From positions 1 to 5,343 of the forward strand of contig MEHH01000207.1 of NCBI GenBank assembly GCA_001940755.1: 5,343 nt of DNA, written 5' to 3'. The DNA is from Candidatus Heimdallarchaeota archaeon AB_125 (GTDB lineage: Archaea > Asgardarchaeota > Heimdallarchaeia > Heimdallarchaeales > Heimdallarchaeaceae). Positions 1 to 5,330 of the stretch are shown here, one piece after another. The notes beneath the pieces are model-generated. The model was not told where the DNA came from, did not search any database, and was given only the letters and a program-made list of their open reading frames with translations. The stretch's first letter is position 1, and each line of letters begins with the position of its first letter. The translations under genes and the position numbers were made by a program.

Positions 1-1242
1 GTTTAGAATAGGATCTTCAAGTGGATTTATTGTTTTTCCATCTTGTATAAATTCTCCATCTAACAGATATCCCGATCCTCCAATTTCTGTTTTTCCTTGG
101 AGCTTCCATACTTCTTTTACAGTCATTTCGTTTCTTGTTAGTGTACCTGTTTTATCACTGCAAATATAATCTACTGAACCTAATGTTTCTACTGCTGGCA
201 ATCTTGAAACAATTGTTTTCCTCTTTGCCATCTTTGATACCCCAATTGCCAGAGTTATTACGATCGCTGCTGGTAATCCTTCTGGTACTGCTGAAATTGC
301 TAGTGAGATTGCTACCTCGAAACTTTCTAGTAGAGGTTCTCCTAGTGATGCATTTACAATCATGACGATTGCACATATTACTAGAATAATTATCCCTAGA
401 ACTTTCCCTAGTTTGTCTAAAGCTTGTTGTAATGGGGTCATTTCTTCTTTTACTTGTGTGAGTTCAGCAATTTTACCCATCTCAGTTCTCATTCCTGTTT
501 CTGCAACTATGGCTTGAGCTCTCCCATATACACAAGTAGTACCTGAATAAACCATGTTTTTTCTATCATGGAGTCTAGCATCTGCAGAAACTACTTCCAA
601 GTTTTTGGTTATTGGGTGACTTTCTCCTGTCAATGGAGCTTCATCTATTTTGAAATTATTAGCTTCTAATAATCTGCAGTCTGCTGGAATTTTGTCTCCA
701 ACTTCAAGATTAACTATATCTCCTGGAACAAGATCACTGCTGTGAATAATTTGTTCTTTTCCTTCCCTAATTACAACAACATCTTGCTCAAAATATTCTT
801 TCAACTTCTCCAACGCTTGATTGGATCTAAAATCTTGAACGAAACCTATAATAGCATTCAAAATAACTATTGCAAATATCGCTATTGCATCAATTATTTC
901 CGTTCCATGCTCTAAAAGTGTTGCATTAACAATTCCAGGATCTTTGAGTGCATGGATGTAATTATTGAGTCCGAAACCTATACTAATAATACCTGCAGCA
1001 ATAAGGAGCAGCACAAGGAAGTTTGTAAACTGCTCCATAATCATCTTGAGAACTTTGAATTTTTCAGAAATAGTCAACTTATTATGACCATATTTTTCTA
1101 ACCGAGTTGCAACATCATGTTCCCAGAGACCTTTTTCTTCACTTCCCAAGTCTTCAAAAACCTGTTTAGTTTCATAACTATGCCAAGGAGTTACTACTAT
1201 TTCTTCTTCGGGTGTTTCTTTTTTCTTCTTTTTTTTCAACAT
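1..1242 (-). CDS. P-type cation-transporting ATPase, P2 (Ca2+-pump-like), N-terminal part, cut by window edge
   Basis: This is an ATP-driven membrane cation pump. The frame is open from the ATG at 1242-1240 to base 1, giving 414 codons; the nucleotide-binding domain and later helices lie outside the window. A lysine run (K3-K8) and an acidic stretch lead into a typical cation-ATPase N-terminal domain (WHS at 20-22, helix to about 50). TM1 is about 73-92 and TM2 about 114-135. The actuator domain follows, with PGD at 173-175 and TGES at 205-208, the dephosphorylation loop. TM3 is about 279-298. TM4 is about 306-335 and contains PEGLP (320-324), whose E321 matches the Ca2+-site glutamate of SERCA TM4. 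The phosphorylation motif DKTGTLT starts at the acyl-phosphate residue D363. PEGLP favours a SERCA/PMR1-type Ca2+ pump, but the TM5-TM6 ligands needed to settle the ion are not visible. A promoter, a leader and a Shine-Dalgarno site lie just upstream, so it is probably transcribed separately from the aminotransferase gene. Confidence 0.96.
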   Translation of the reverse strand, partial: MLKKKKKKETPEEEIVVTPWHSYETKQVFEDLGSEEKGLWEHDVATRLEKYGHNKLTISEKFKVLKMIMEQFTNFLVLLLIAAGIISIGFGLNNYIHALKDPGIVNATLLEHGTEIIDAIAIFAIVILNAIIGFVQDFRSNQALEKLKEYFEQDVVVIREGKEQIIHSSDLVPGDIVNLEVGDKIPADCRLLEANNFKIDEAPLTGESHPITKNLEVVSADARLHDRKNMVYSGTTCVYGRAQAIVAETGMRTEMGKIAELTQVKEEMTPLQQALDKLGKVLGIIILVICAIVMIVNASLGEPLLESFEVAISLAISAVPEGLPAAIVITLAIGVSKMAKRKTIVSRLPAVETLGSVDYICSDKTGTLTRNEMTVKEVWKLQGKTEIGGSGYLLDGEFIQDGKTINPLEDPILN

Positions 1243-1247
1243 GTCTA

Positions 1248-1252
1248 CACCT
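1248..1252 (-). promoter_or_regulatory. Shine-Dalgarno site of the P-type ATPase gene
   Basis: The minus strand reads AGGTG five nucleotides before the ATG at 1242. This matches the core of the archaeal anti-Shine-Dalgarno sequence at normal spacing. It supports the chosen start, and it is the only convincing ribosome binding site in the window. Confidence 0.7.
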
Positions 1253-1300
1253 TTTTAGAATGAATCTAAATGTAACTTTACAATTTGAATTTACCAGTGG

Positions 1301-1316
1301 GTTTAAAAGTTTTGTT
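1301..1316 (-). promoter_or_regulatory. Candidate archaeal promoter (TATA/BRE) of the P-type ATPase gene
   Basis: On the minus strand, CTTTTAAAC (about 1309-1301) is preceded by an A-rich, BRE-like stretch (ACAAAA). Transcription starting about 26 nt downstream would begin near 1278. That leaves a leader of about 35 nt which contains the Shine-Dalgarno site. The position and the presence of a leader agree with each other. The start site is inferred, not observed. Confidence 0.5.
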
Positions 1317-1329
1317 TGAGCGACATGAG

Positions 1330-1348
1330 AAAAAACAAGGAAAAAAAA
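1330..1348 (-). terminator. Poly-T terminator of the aminotransferase gene
   Basis: Just after the TAA stop (1356-1354), the minus strand carries a run of eight T (1348-1341) and then a run of six T (1335-1330), separated by CCTTG. No GC-rich hairpin precedes them. Tandem T runs without a stem are the usual form of factor-independent terminators in archaea. The site separates the aminotransferase transcript from the ATPase promoter. Confidence 0.6.
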
Positions 1349-1353
1349 TGTCT

Positions 1354-2496
1354 TTACAGAAGATTCTTTAGACCTAAAATTAGATTATCTACATCCTCTT
1401 CGATTGAATAAAAGTGAGGACTTATTCTTAACCCTCCATATCTACTGGATAAGATTATATTGTTGTCTCTAAGCTTCTTTGAGATATCTACATTGTTTGG
1501 AATTTTGACATTTATTACTCCTGATCTAGTTTCTCGGTCTAATGGTGTCAGGAAATCATTACAACCTATTTTCTGGAGTTCTTCAATTAAATAATCTGTG
1601 ATTTTGAGTATTCGTTTTTCCACATTTTCTATTCCATAGTCCTGAATTATACTCATTCCACTATCAGCTATTGAATAAAGAAAATCACTTGGATTTACAT
1701 CCATATATTTGCAAATGCCGTCTACATAAACCATTTCGTTGACGTTCCAGTAAGGTTCATCCCGATTACCAATTTCTATTCCATGATAACCTGCAAAAGG
1801 AGGATCGAATTCTTTTATGTGCTCTTTTTTCATGTAGAACCAGCCAGCTTGGTTTGGTCCTAAAAGCCATTTTGCTGTTCCACAAGTAAGAAAATCTACA
1901 TCCCATTTTTTTACATCATTTACCATAGCACCAGAAGATTGAATAGAATCTACAACTATCATAGCTCCGTTCTCATGAGCAATCTTAGCTATTTCCTCTA
2001 CATCTGCTTTGAATCCAGATAACCATTGAACATGAGAGAGTAAAACTAGCTTGGTATTTTCATCAATTTTTTCTGCAAATTCCTCAGGGAGAACTTTGTT
2101 CTTCTTATCTGGGACAGGTCGATACTCTATTCCTTTTGTTTTGCGGAGGAAAAGTGCTTGATAGACTTGAGCTACATAATCATTCCAGTAACAGACAATA
2201 TTACTATCCTTATCATATTCAATAAGATTAGCAGCTAATCTAGAACCAGCTGTAACATCTGGAGTAAAGAGAATTTCATCTTCAGATGCATTGATTAGCT
2301 TGCTGAATTTGACTATTGCATCCTTTTTTTTCTGGTTTGTTTCTTCAAAATCAAATTTTCCCCAACATTCTTTGTATTTATCTATAGCTTCAGCAACTCT
2401 TCCATGAAGTGGTGACCTAGCTGCATGATTGAGAAAAGTTTTTTTGCGAATTGTTGGTGAATCTTCCCTAATTTTGGAGATATAATCTGAATTCAT
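1354..2496 (-). CDS. Class V aminotransferase-fold PLP-dependent enzyme (cysteine desulfurase/epimerase-like superfamily)
   Basis: A complete 380-residue, soluble PLP enzyme of fold type I, class V, of usual family length. LNHAARSPL (22-30) is the N-terminal substrate-site motif. SHVQWLSG (154-161) is the strand and turn near the cofactor. VVDSIQSSGA (181-190) supplies D183, which pairs with the pyridine nitrogen, and Q186. The Schiff-base lysine is K209 in CGTAKWLLGP. R357 in GLRISPHFY (355-363) should bind the substrate carboxylate, and the tail EEDVD (366-370) is typical of the family. The loop that carries the catalytic cysteine in SufS/IscS desulfurases is absent: SSRYGG runs straight into LRIS. 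A canonical desulfurase is therefore unlikely. An aminotransferase, epimerase, lyase or kynureninase-like reaction is possible, and the substrate cannot be read from sequence. The gene has its own likely promoter 25-38 nt upstream and ends in a poly-T terminator, so it may be monocistronic although it follows the GTPase genes by 51 nt. Confidence 0.93.
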   Translation of the reverse strand: MNSDYISKIREDSPTIRKKTFLNHAARSPLHGRVAEAIDKYKECWGKFDFEETNQKKKDAIVKFSKLINASEDEILFTPDVTAGSRLAANLIEYDKDSNIVCYWNDYVAQVYQALFLRKTKGIEYRPVPDKKNKVLPEEFAEKIDENTKLVLLSHVQWLSGFKADVEEIAKIAHENGAMIVVDSIQSSGAMVNDVKKWDVDFLTCGTAKWLLGPNQAGWFYMKKEHIKEFDPPFAGYHGIEIGNRDEPYWNVNEMVYVDGICKYMDVNPSDFLYSIADSGMSIIQDYGIENVEKRILKITDYLIEELQKIGCNDFLTPLDRETRSGVINVKIPNNVDISKKLRDNNIILSSRYGGLRISPHFYSIEEDVDNLILGLKNLL

Positions 2497-2520
2497 ACAA
2501 TAGAATAGTAGATCAGTGGA

Positions 2521-2534
2521 TTTATAGTTTTCTC
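2521..2534 (-). promoter_or_regulatory. Candidate promoter of the aminotransferase gene (leaderless)
   Basis: The minus strand reads GAGAAAACTATAAA: a purine-rich BRE-like element followed by a TATA box centred near 2524. The ATG at 2496 is about 28 nt from the TATA centre, so transcription would begin at or within a few bases of the start codon. No Shine-Dalgarno sequence precedes the ATG, which fits a leaderless mRNA. The box lies in the 51-nt gap after the upstream GTPase gene. Confidence 0.55.
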
Positions 2535-2547
2535 ATTAAAATTGCTC

Positions 2548-3108
2548 TTACTTTTTGCTTTCAAGGAATTCTCTGTGATTAATCATTGACACTATTAGTT
2601 TGTCTATCATTTGAGATATTCCTTTACCACTTTTAGAAGAAATTTCAGCATAATGATTTTCAATATTTTCTCTGATAGAAGTTCTGGTAAGACGAAAGAC
2701 GTATTCTTTGGCATCTATAGGATTTAATGTTCTCTGACTAACTTCCCTCATATCAGATTTGTTACCTACTATGACCACAGGAATATTACCAAAACCAGAA
2801 TAATTAAATAATTCTTCTATCCAAAAAGGAGTGTGCCTGAAACTATGAGGGCTAGTTATATCATAAACAACTAAAGCGCCATTTGTATTAAGGTAATGTT
2901 TTGATCTATATTCATTTGAGAGTTCTCTGCCTGGAATGTCAATCAAATTGACAGTAACTTCTTTCCCTTCGATCATTCGAGTAAATTCAATTAACTCTAA
3001 TCTGATAGAAGGTTTCTTTTCAGCTCCTGGGATGGTTTTCTCAATTTGATGAAAGAGAGAGGTCTTTCCAACTCCATAATCCCCAACAACTAATACCTTA
3101 AATTTCAT
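2548..3108 (-). CDS. Ras-superfamily small GTPase with atypical switch II (DIPGRE)
   Basis: A complete 186-residue single-domain GTPase. The P-loop (G1) is GDYGVGKTS, 9-17, with K15 and T16 for phosphate and Mg2+. Switch I has no clear threonine; S34 in KPSI is the likeliest G2 residue. G3 is DIPGRE, 57-62. G4 is NKSD, 116-119. G5 is SSK, 157-159. The usual switch II is DTAGQE; here the catalytic glutamine (Ras Q61) is replaced by R61. The position equivalent to Ras G12 is Y11. Both changes fall where substitutions slow GTP hydrolysis in Ras, so slow or partner-dependent hydrolysis is inferred. The segment between G4 and G5 is about 12 residues longer than in Ras. There is no C-terminal cysteine for prenylation; the protein ends in ESKK. 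It shares GALVVYDIT and WIEELFNYSG-type blocks with the neighbouring GTPase encoded 64 nt upstream, so the two are divergent paralogues. The ATG lies directly before the first beta strand. Confidence 0.94.
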   Translation of the reverse strand: MKFKVLVVGDYGVGKTSLFHQIEKTIPGAEKKPSIRLELIEFTRMIEGKEVTVNLIDIPGRELSNEYRSKHYLNTNGALVVYDITSPHSFRHTPFWIEELFNYSGFGNIPVVIVGNKSDMREVSQRTLNPIDAKEYVFRLTRTSIRENIENHYAEISSKSGKGISQMIDKLIVSMINHREFLESKK

Positions 3109-3137
3109 AATTCAAACCACTGACAATTACAACATTG

Positions 3138-3155
3138 CTTTTGTTTTACAAAAAG
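3138..3155. repeat. Imperfect inverted repeat between the two GTPase genes
   Basis: CTTTTGT (3138-3144) and ACAAAAAG (3148-3155) can pair around a 3-base loop, with one extra A in the right arm. It lies in the 64-nt gap between the GTPase genes. The stem is AU-rich and weak, and there is no T tract after it on the minus strand, so it is not a convincing terminator. It may be chance in AT-rich DNA. Confidence 0.25.
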
Positions 3156-3170
3156 ATTACCATCTTACAG

Positions 3171-3178
3171 TTTTAAAA
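3171..3178 (-). promoter_or_regulatory. Possible TATA box for the downstream GTPase gene
   Basis: The minus strand has TTTTAAAA overlapping the TAA stop (3175-3173) of the upstream GTPase gene. A start about 26 nt downstream would give a leader of roughly 40 nt before the ATG at 3108. A second AT-rich candidate lies at about 3141-3152. Neither is strong, and cotranscription of the two GTPase genes across the 64-nt gap is equally possible. Confidence 0.25.
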
Positions 3179-3724
3179 CCTTGTGCGTATTGCAGTACCT
3201 AATCTTTTGAAAGCTTCATTGATATTCAAGCCTGTTTTCGCACTAGTTTCAAGAACTGTATTCTCTACTCCAAAGCTTTTAGTTCCCTTGTTTAAGATGT
3301 CTACGAACTTCTGAATTTCCTTCATAGAAACACTTTTGCGTGTTCTAAGATCAGTTTTATTGGCGAGAAGAACGATAGGAACAACTGCTTGACCACAATA
3401 TTTGAAAAGCTCTCTAATCCAAATGGTGCAATCTTTCAGAGTTTTTTTGTTAGTGATATCAAAAACAACTAAAGCCCCCATACTACCATTGTAAAATCGT
3501 CCTCGAACCTCTTTGAAGATTGGTTGACCTGCCAAATCCCAAATTTGAAAACGCCACAGTTCATTAGGGTAAATTTCTTTTTCTATAACACTGAAGTCTG
3601 CTCCTAAAGTCATTTGATGAGAACGAGAAAAGACGTACCCCATGTATCTATTCCTGATACAGGTTTTACCTACAGCTCCATTTCCTATCATAGTTATTTT
3701 GAAGACATATTCAGCTTTGTTCAC
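3173..3724 (-). CDS. Rab-like small GTPase (Ras superfamily)
   Basis: A complete GTPase of 183 residues from the GTG at 3724-3722. All five G motifs are canonical (numbering from that start): GNGAVGKTC at 14-22, switch I threonine in QMTLGADF (T39), WDLAGQP at 62-68 with catalytic Q67, NKTD at 122-125 and ETSAK at 159-163. The switch I sequence resembles the Rab TIGVDF motif. It should bind and hydrolyse GTP and act as a molecular switch. There is no C-terminal cysteine; the chain ends IRTRF, so lipid anchoring of the eukaryotic Rab type is not expected. The segment after helix alpha4, before G5, is about 10 residues longer than in Ras. The frame extends five codons further up to a TTG at 3739, but that overlaps the likely promoter. 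The GTG gives MNKAEYVFKI, a normal N-terminus for a Rab-type protein. It is the first gene of the minus-strand group and is divergent from the MFS gene. Confidence 0.93.
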   Translation of the reverse strand: MNKAEYVFKITMIGNGAVGKTCIRNRYMGYVFSRSHQMTLGADFSVIEKEIYPNELWRFQIWDLAGQPIFKEVRGRFYNGSMGALVVFDITNKKTLKDCTIWIRELFKYCGQAVVPIVLLANKTDLRTRKSVSMKEIQKFVDILNKGTKSFGVENTVLETSAKTGLNINEAFKRLGTAIRTRF

Positions 3725-3740
3725 AAATACTAAAATCAAT

Positions 3741-3759
3741 AGTATCTAAAAAAGATACT
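3741..3759. repeat. Perfect inverted repeat in the divergent promoter region (candidate operator)
   Basis: The arms AGTATCT (3741-3747) and AGATACT (3753-3759) are perfectly complementary around an AAAAA spacer. The element lies 17 bases before the GTG start of the Rab-like GTPase gene and covers its best TATA-like sequence. A dimeric regulator binding here could block that promoter. No second copy was seen in the window, so the operator role is inferred. Confidence 0.45.
3743..3750 (-). promoter_or_regulatory. Tentative TATA box of the Rab-like GTPase gene
   Basis: The minus strand reads TTTAGATA, centred about 23 nt before the GTG at 3724. This would give a leaderless or nearly leaderless mRNA, in line with the absence of a Shine-Dalgarno sequence. 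The match to the archaeal TATA consensus is only moderate, and the box lies inside the inverted repeat. An alternative AT-rich site lies at about 3758-3768. Confidence 0.35.
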
Positions 3760-3790
3760 TATTACATTTACACATTTTTCAACTTTCGTT

Positions 3791-3808
3791 ACAATAAACC
3801 TTTTAACA
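3791..3808 (+). promoter_or_regulatory. Candidate promoter of the MFS transporter gene (leaderless)
   Basis: An A-rich BRE-like stretch (ACAATAAACC) is followed by a TATA-like CTTTTAACA centred near 3804. The ATG at 3831 is 27 nt from that centre, so the transcript should begin at or next to the start codon. The sequence before the ATG has no Shine-Dalgarno match, which agrees with a leaderless mRNA. Confidence 0.55.
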
Positions 3809-3830
3809 TCTGCTCAGCATTACGAATAAG

Positions 3831-5237
3831 ATGCCACAAATCAAAAGTCCCAAACCTAAGCTCGCTTTAACCACACTTATTTTTGGTCACTTCCTAAACC
3901 ATTTCTATGCTTATGTCTTAGGTGTATCACTTCTAGTTATTAGGCAACCAAACAGACTAGATAATCTTGTAAGTATCGTAGTCAAATCTTCTCAACAGTT
4001 TAGTTCAGAACTAGTTAATAAGATGGTTATTTTCAACAGATTACCTGATTTGACAACAACTCAAACAGGTTTGCTAATAACACTTCAGATGATTGTTTTT
4101 GCAGTAATCACTCTAGGTGTAGGGGTGACTGGAGATAAGTGGTTGAGAAGTAAAAATGTTTTTGTTCCACTTGGAATTATAATTATGGCAATTCACTTGT
4201 TTATTGCAGCTTATACTCAAACGATTGTAGGTCTCATCATAGCAGTTTTTGTGGTAGCGTTAGGAGCTTCGTTTTATCATCCAGTTGGTTATGCCATGAT
4301 AGCGGATCTTTATGAGGAGAAAAAAGGTTTAGCAATGGCTCTTAATGCTGGTTTAGGAATGGCAGGAACTGCAATTATACCTGTTCTGATAACTATCTTT
4401 CATACAAGATTCGGTTGGAGAAATTTCTTCATAACTTTAGGGATAATTTGTTTAGTTTTTGGAGTAGCTATTTACTTTGCACTTAACAAATTAATAGAGT
4501 ATAATTATACTGGGGAAGAGTTAGAGAAAAAGAGAATTAATAAAAAAAGCATGAACAATGGTGCAAGGGCAAAAAATTGGTTCAAGAGAGAATTTTTAGT
4601 GTTAATGACTTTAGCAATAATTACTTGTTTGTTCTATTCTTCATTTAGATCAGGAGTTTTCAGAATTTCGAGTAATTATATGGCATTTCTATTTGTAGAC
4701 CTGTATAATTTCGATCTTAATACAGCAGGCTGGGTTATTTCTTTAATCTTTGTAATAGGAGGATTAACAGCACTTATTGGAGGATTAGTGAGTGATAAAT
4801 ATACTTCAAGTCTAACTATGTTAATTTCATTAGGTGGGTCTGCAGTATTGCTTCTGATTATCTTCTTAGGATCAGCAGCTTTTCCATTATGGCTAACAAT
4901 TGCACTATATTTCCTCTTTGTGGCAAGTCTATATTTCTCAGCAGCGGCAGGAACGAAATATGTAGCAGAAAATGTACCACAAGGTTCTAGATCGACAGGA
5001 ATTAGTCTATTATTTGCATTTCCAAGCACATTAGCTGCATTATTTCCATGGATATTTACTAAGATTTACGATAATCCAAACCCAAATTCAAAATTATTTT
5101 CAATTGCATTTATCCTACTCTTAGCAGTGTTGGGAACAGCAGCTGCAACAATTCTCTTCATAAGAGATATAAAACAAGGAAACATAGGAAAAAGAAAAAA
5201 GAAAACAGATCTAATAATAGCTGATGATACAATCTAA
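3831..5237 (+). CDS. Major facilitator superfamily (MFS) transporter, 12 TM helices
   Basis: A complete 468-residue membrane transporter. Hydrophobic segments fit 12 helices at about 12-37, 78-100, 110-128, 132-156, 167-190, 198-219, 254-272, 296-320, 328-346, 350-372, 387-410 and 421-444, with a basic cytoplasmic loop (220-253) between the two halves. The MFS motif A loop is visible after TM2 (GVTGDKWLRSKN, 97-108) and, degenerate, after TM8 (GGLVSDKYTSS, 317-327). GHFLNHFYAY in TM1 and YHPVGYAMIADLYEEKKGLAMA (in parts, 149-170) recall the fosmidomycin-resistance-like branch of the MFS, but only loosely. The substrate is unknown. The loop between TM1 and TM2 is long (about 40 residues, 38-77) and should face outward. 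The C-terminus is a basic tail (KRKKK at 454-458), consistent with a cytoplasmic end. It is transcribed away from the GTPases, from a shared intergenic region of about 100 bp. Confidence 0.93.
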   Translation: MPQIKSPKPKLALTTLIFGHFLNHFYAYVLGVSLLVIRQPNRLDNLVSIVVKSSQQFSSELVNKMVIFNRLPDLTTTQTGLLITLQMIVFAVITLGVGVTGDKWLRSKNVFVPLGIIIMAIHLFIAAYTQTIVGLIIAVFVVALGASFYHPVGYAMIADLYEEKKGLAMALNAGLGMAGTAIIPVLITIFHTRFGWRNFFITLGIICLVFGVAIYFALNKLIEYNYTGEELEKKRINKKSMNNGARAKNWFKREFLVLMTLAIITCLFYSSFRSGVFRISSNYMAFLFVDLYNFDLNTAGWVISLIFVIGGLTALIGGLVSDKYTSSLTMLISLGGSAVLLLIIFLGSAAFPLWLTIALYFLFVASLYFSAAAGTKYVAENVPQGSRSTGISLLFAFPSTLAALFPWIFTKIYDNPNPNSKLFSIAFILLLAVLGTAAATILFIRDIKQGNIGKRKKKTDLIIADDTI

Positions 5238-5244
5238 ATCAGTT

Positions 5245-5268
5245 ATTTTTCCCCCCTCATCTCCTTTA
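5245..5268 (+). terminator. Possible T/C-rich terminator after the MFS gene
   Basis: After the TAA stop (5235-5237) there is a pyrimidine-rich stretch: five T (5246-5250), six C (5251-5256), then TCATCTCCTTT. Archaeal terminators are typically pyrimidine/T-rich without a stem. The T run is short, so this is only suggestive. It sits directly before the next promoter, where termination is expected. Confidence 0.35.
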
Positions 5269-5274
5269 CATAAG

Positions 5275-5283
5275 TTTTAAATA
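5275..5283 (+). promoter_or_regulatory. Candidate TATA box of the next rightward gene
   Basis: TTTTAAATA is a good match to the archaeal TATA consensus and lies between the MFS stop and the ATG at 5331. Transcription would start near 5303-5308, giving a leader of about 25 nt. Confidence 0.5.
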
Positions 5284-5330
5284 ATGTGCATATTTTCAGA
5301 AGTTAGCTAAAATTAAAAGAGTGAAAAATA

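Noticed and set aside
135..365. Plus-strand 76-codon open frame rich in leucine
   Set aside because: It lies wholly opposite the phosphorylation-site and TM4 coding region of the P-type ATPase. Its leucine richness is the complement of that sequence, and it has no promoter or ribosome site.
155..376. Minus-strand 73-codon open frame
   Set aside because: It overlaps the P-type ATPase on the same strand in another frame. The ATPase frame contains unmistakable motifs (PEGLP, DKTGTLT), while this one is low-complexity Ser/Arg/Asn.
3138..3155. Inverted repeat as an intrinsic terminator between the GTPase genes
   Set aside because: The stem is all A/U but for one or two pairs, it has a bulge, and it is not followed by a T run on the transcribed strand.
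2548..3739. Bacterial MglA-type GTPases
   Set aside because: The upstream protein has Rab-style TLGADF and WDLAGQ motifs, no MglB/roadblock gene is visible, and the promoters look archaeal.
4676..5029. Minus-strand 117-codon open frame
   Set aside because: It is antisense to MFS helices 8-11, and its composition shows no domain or start signals.
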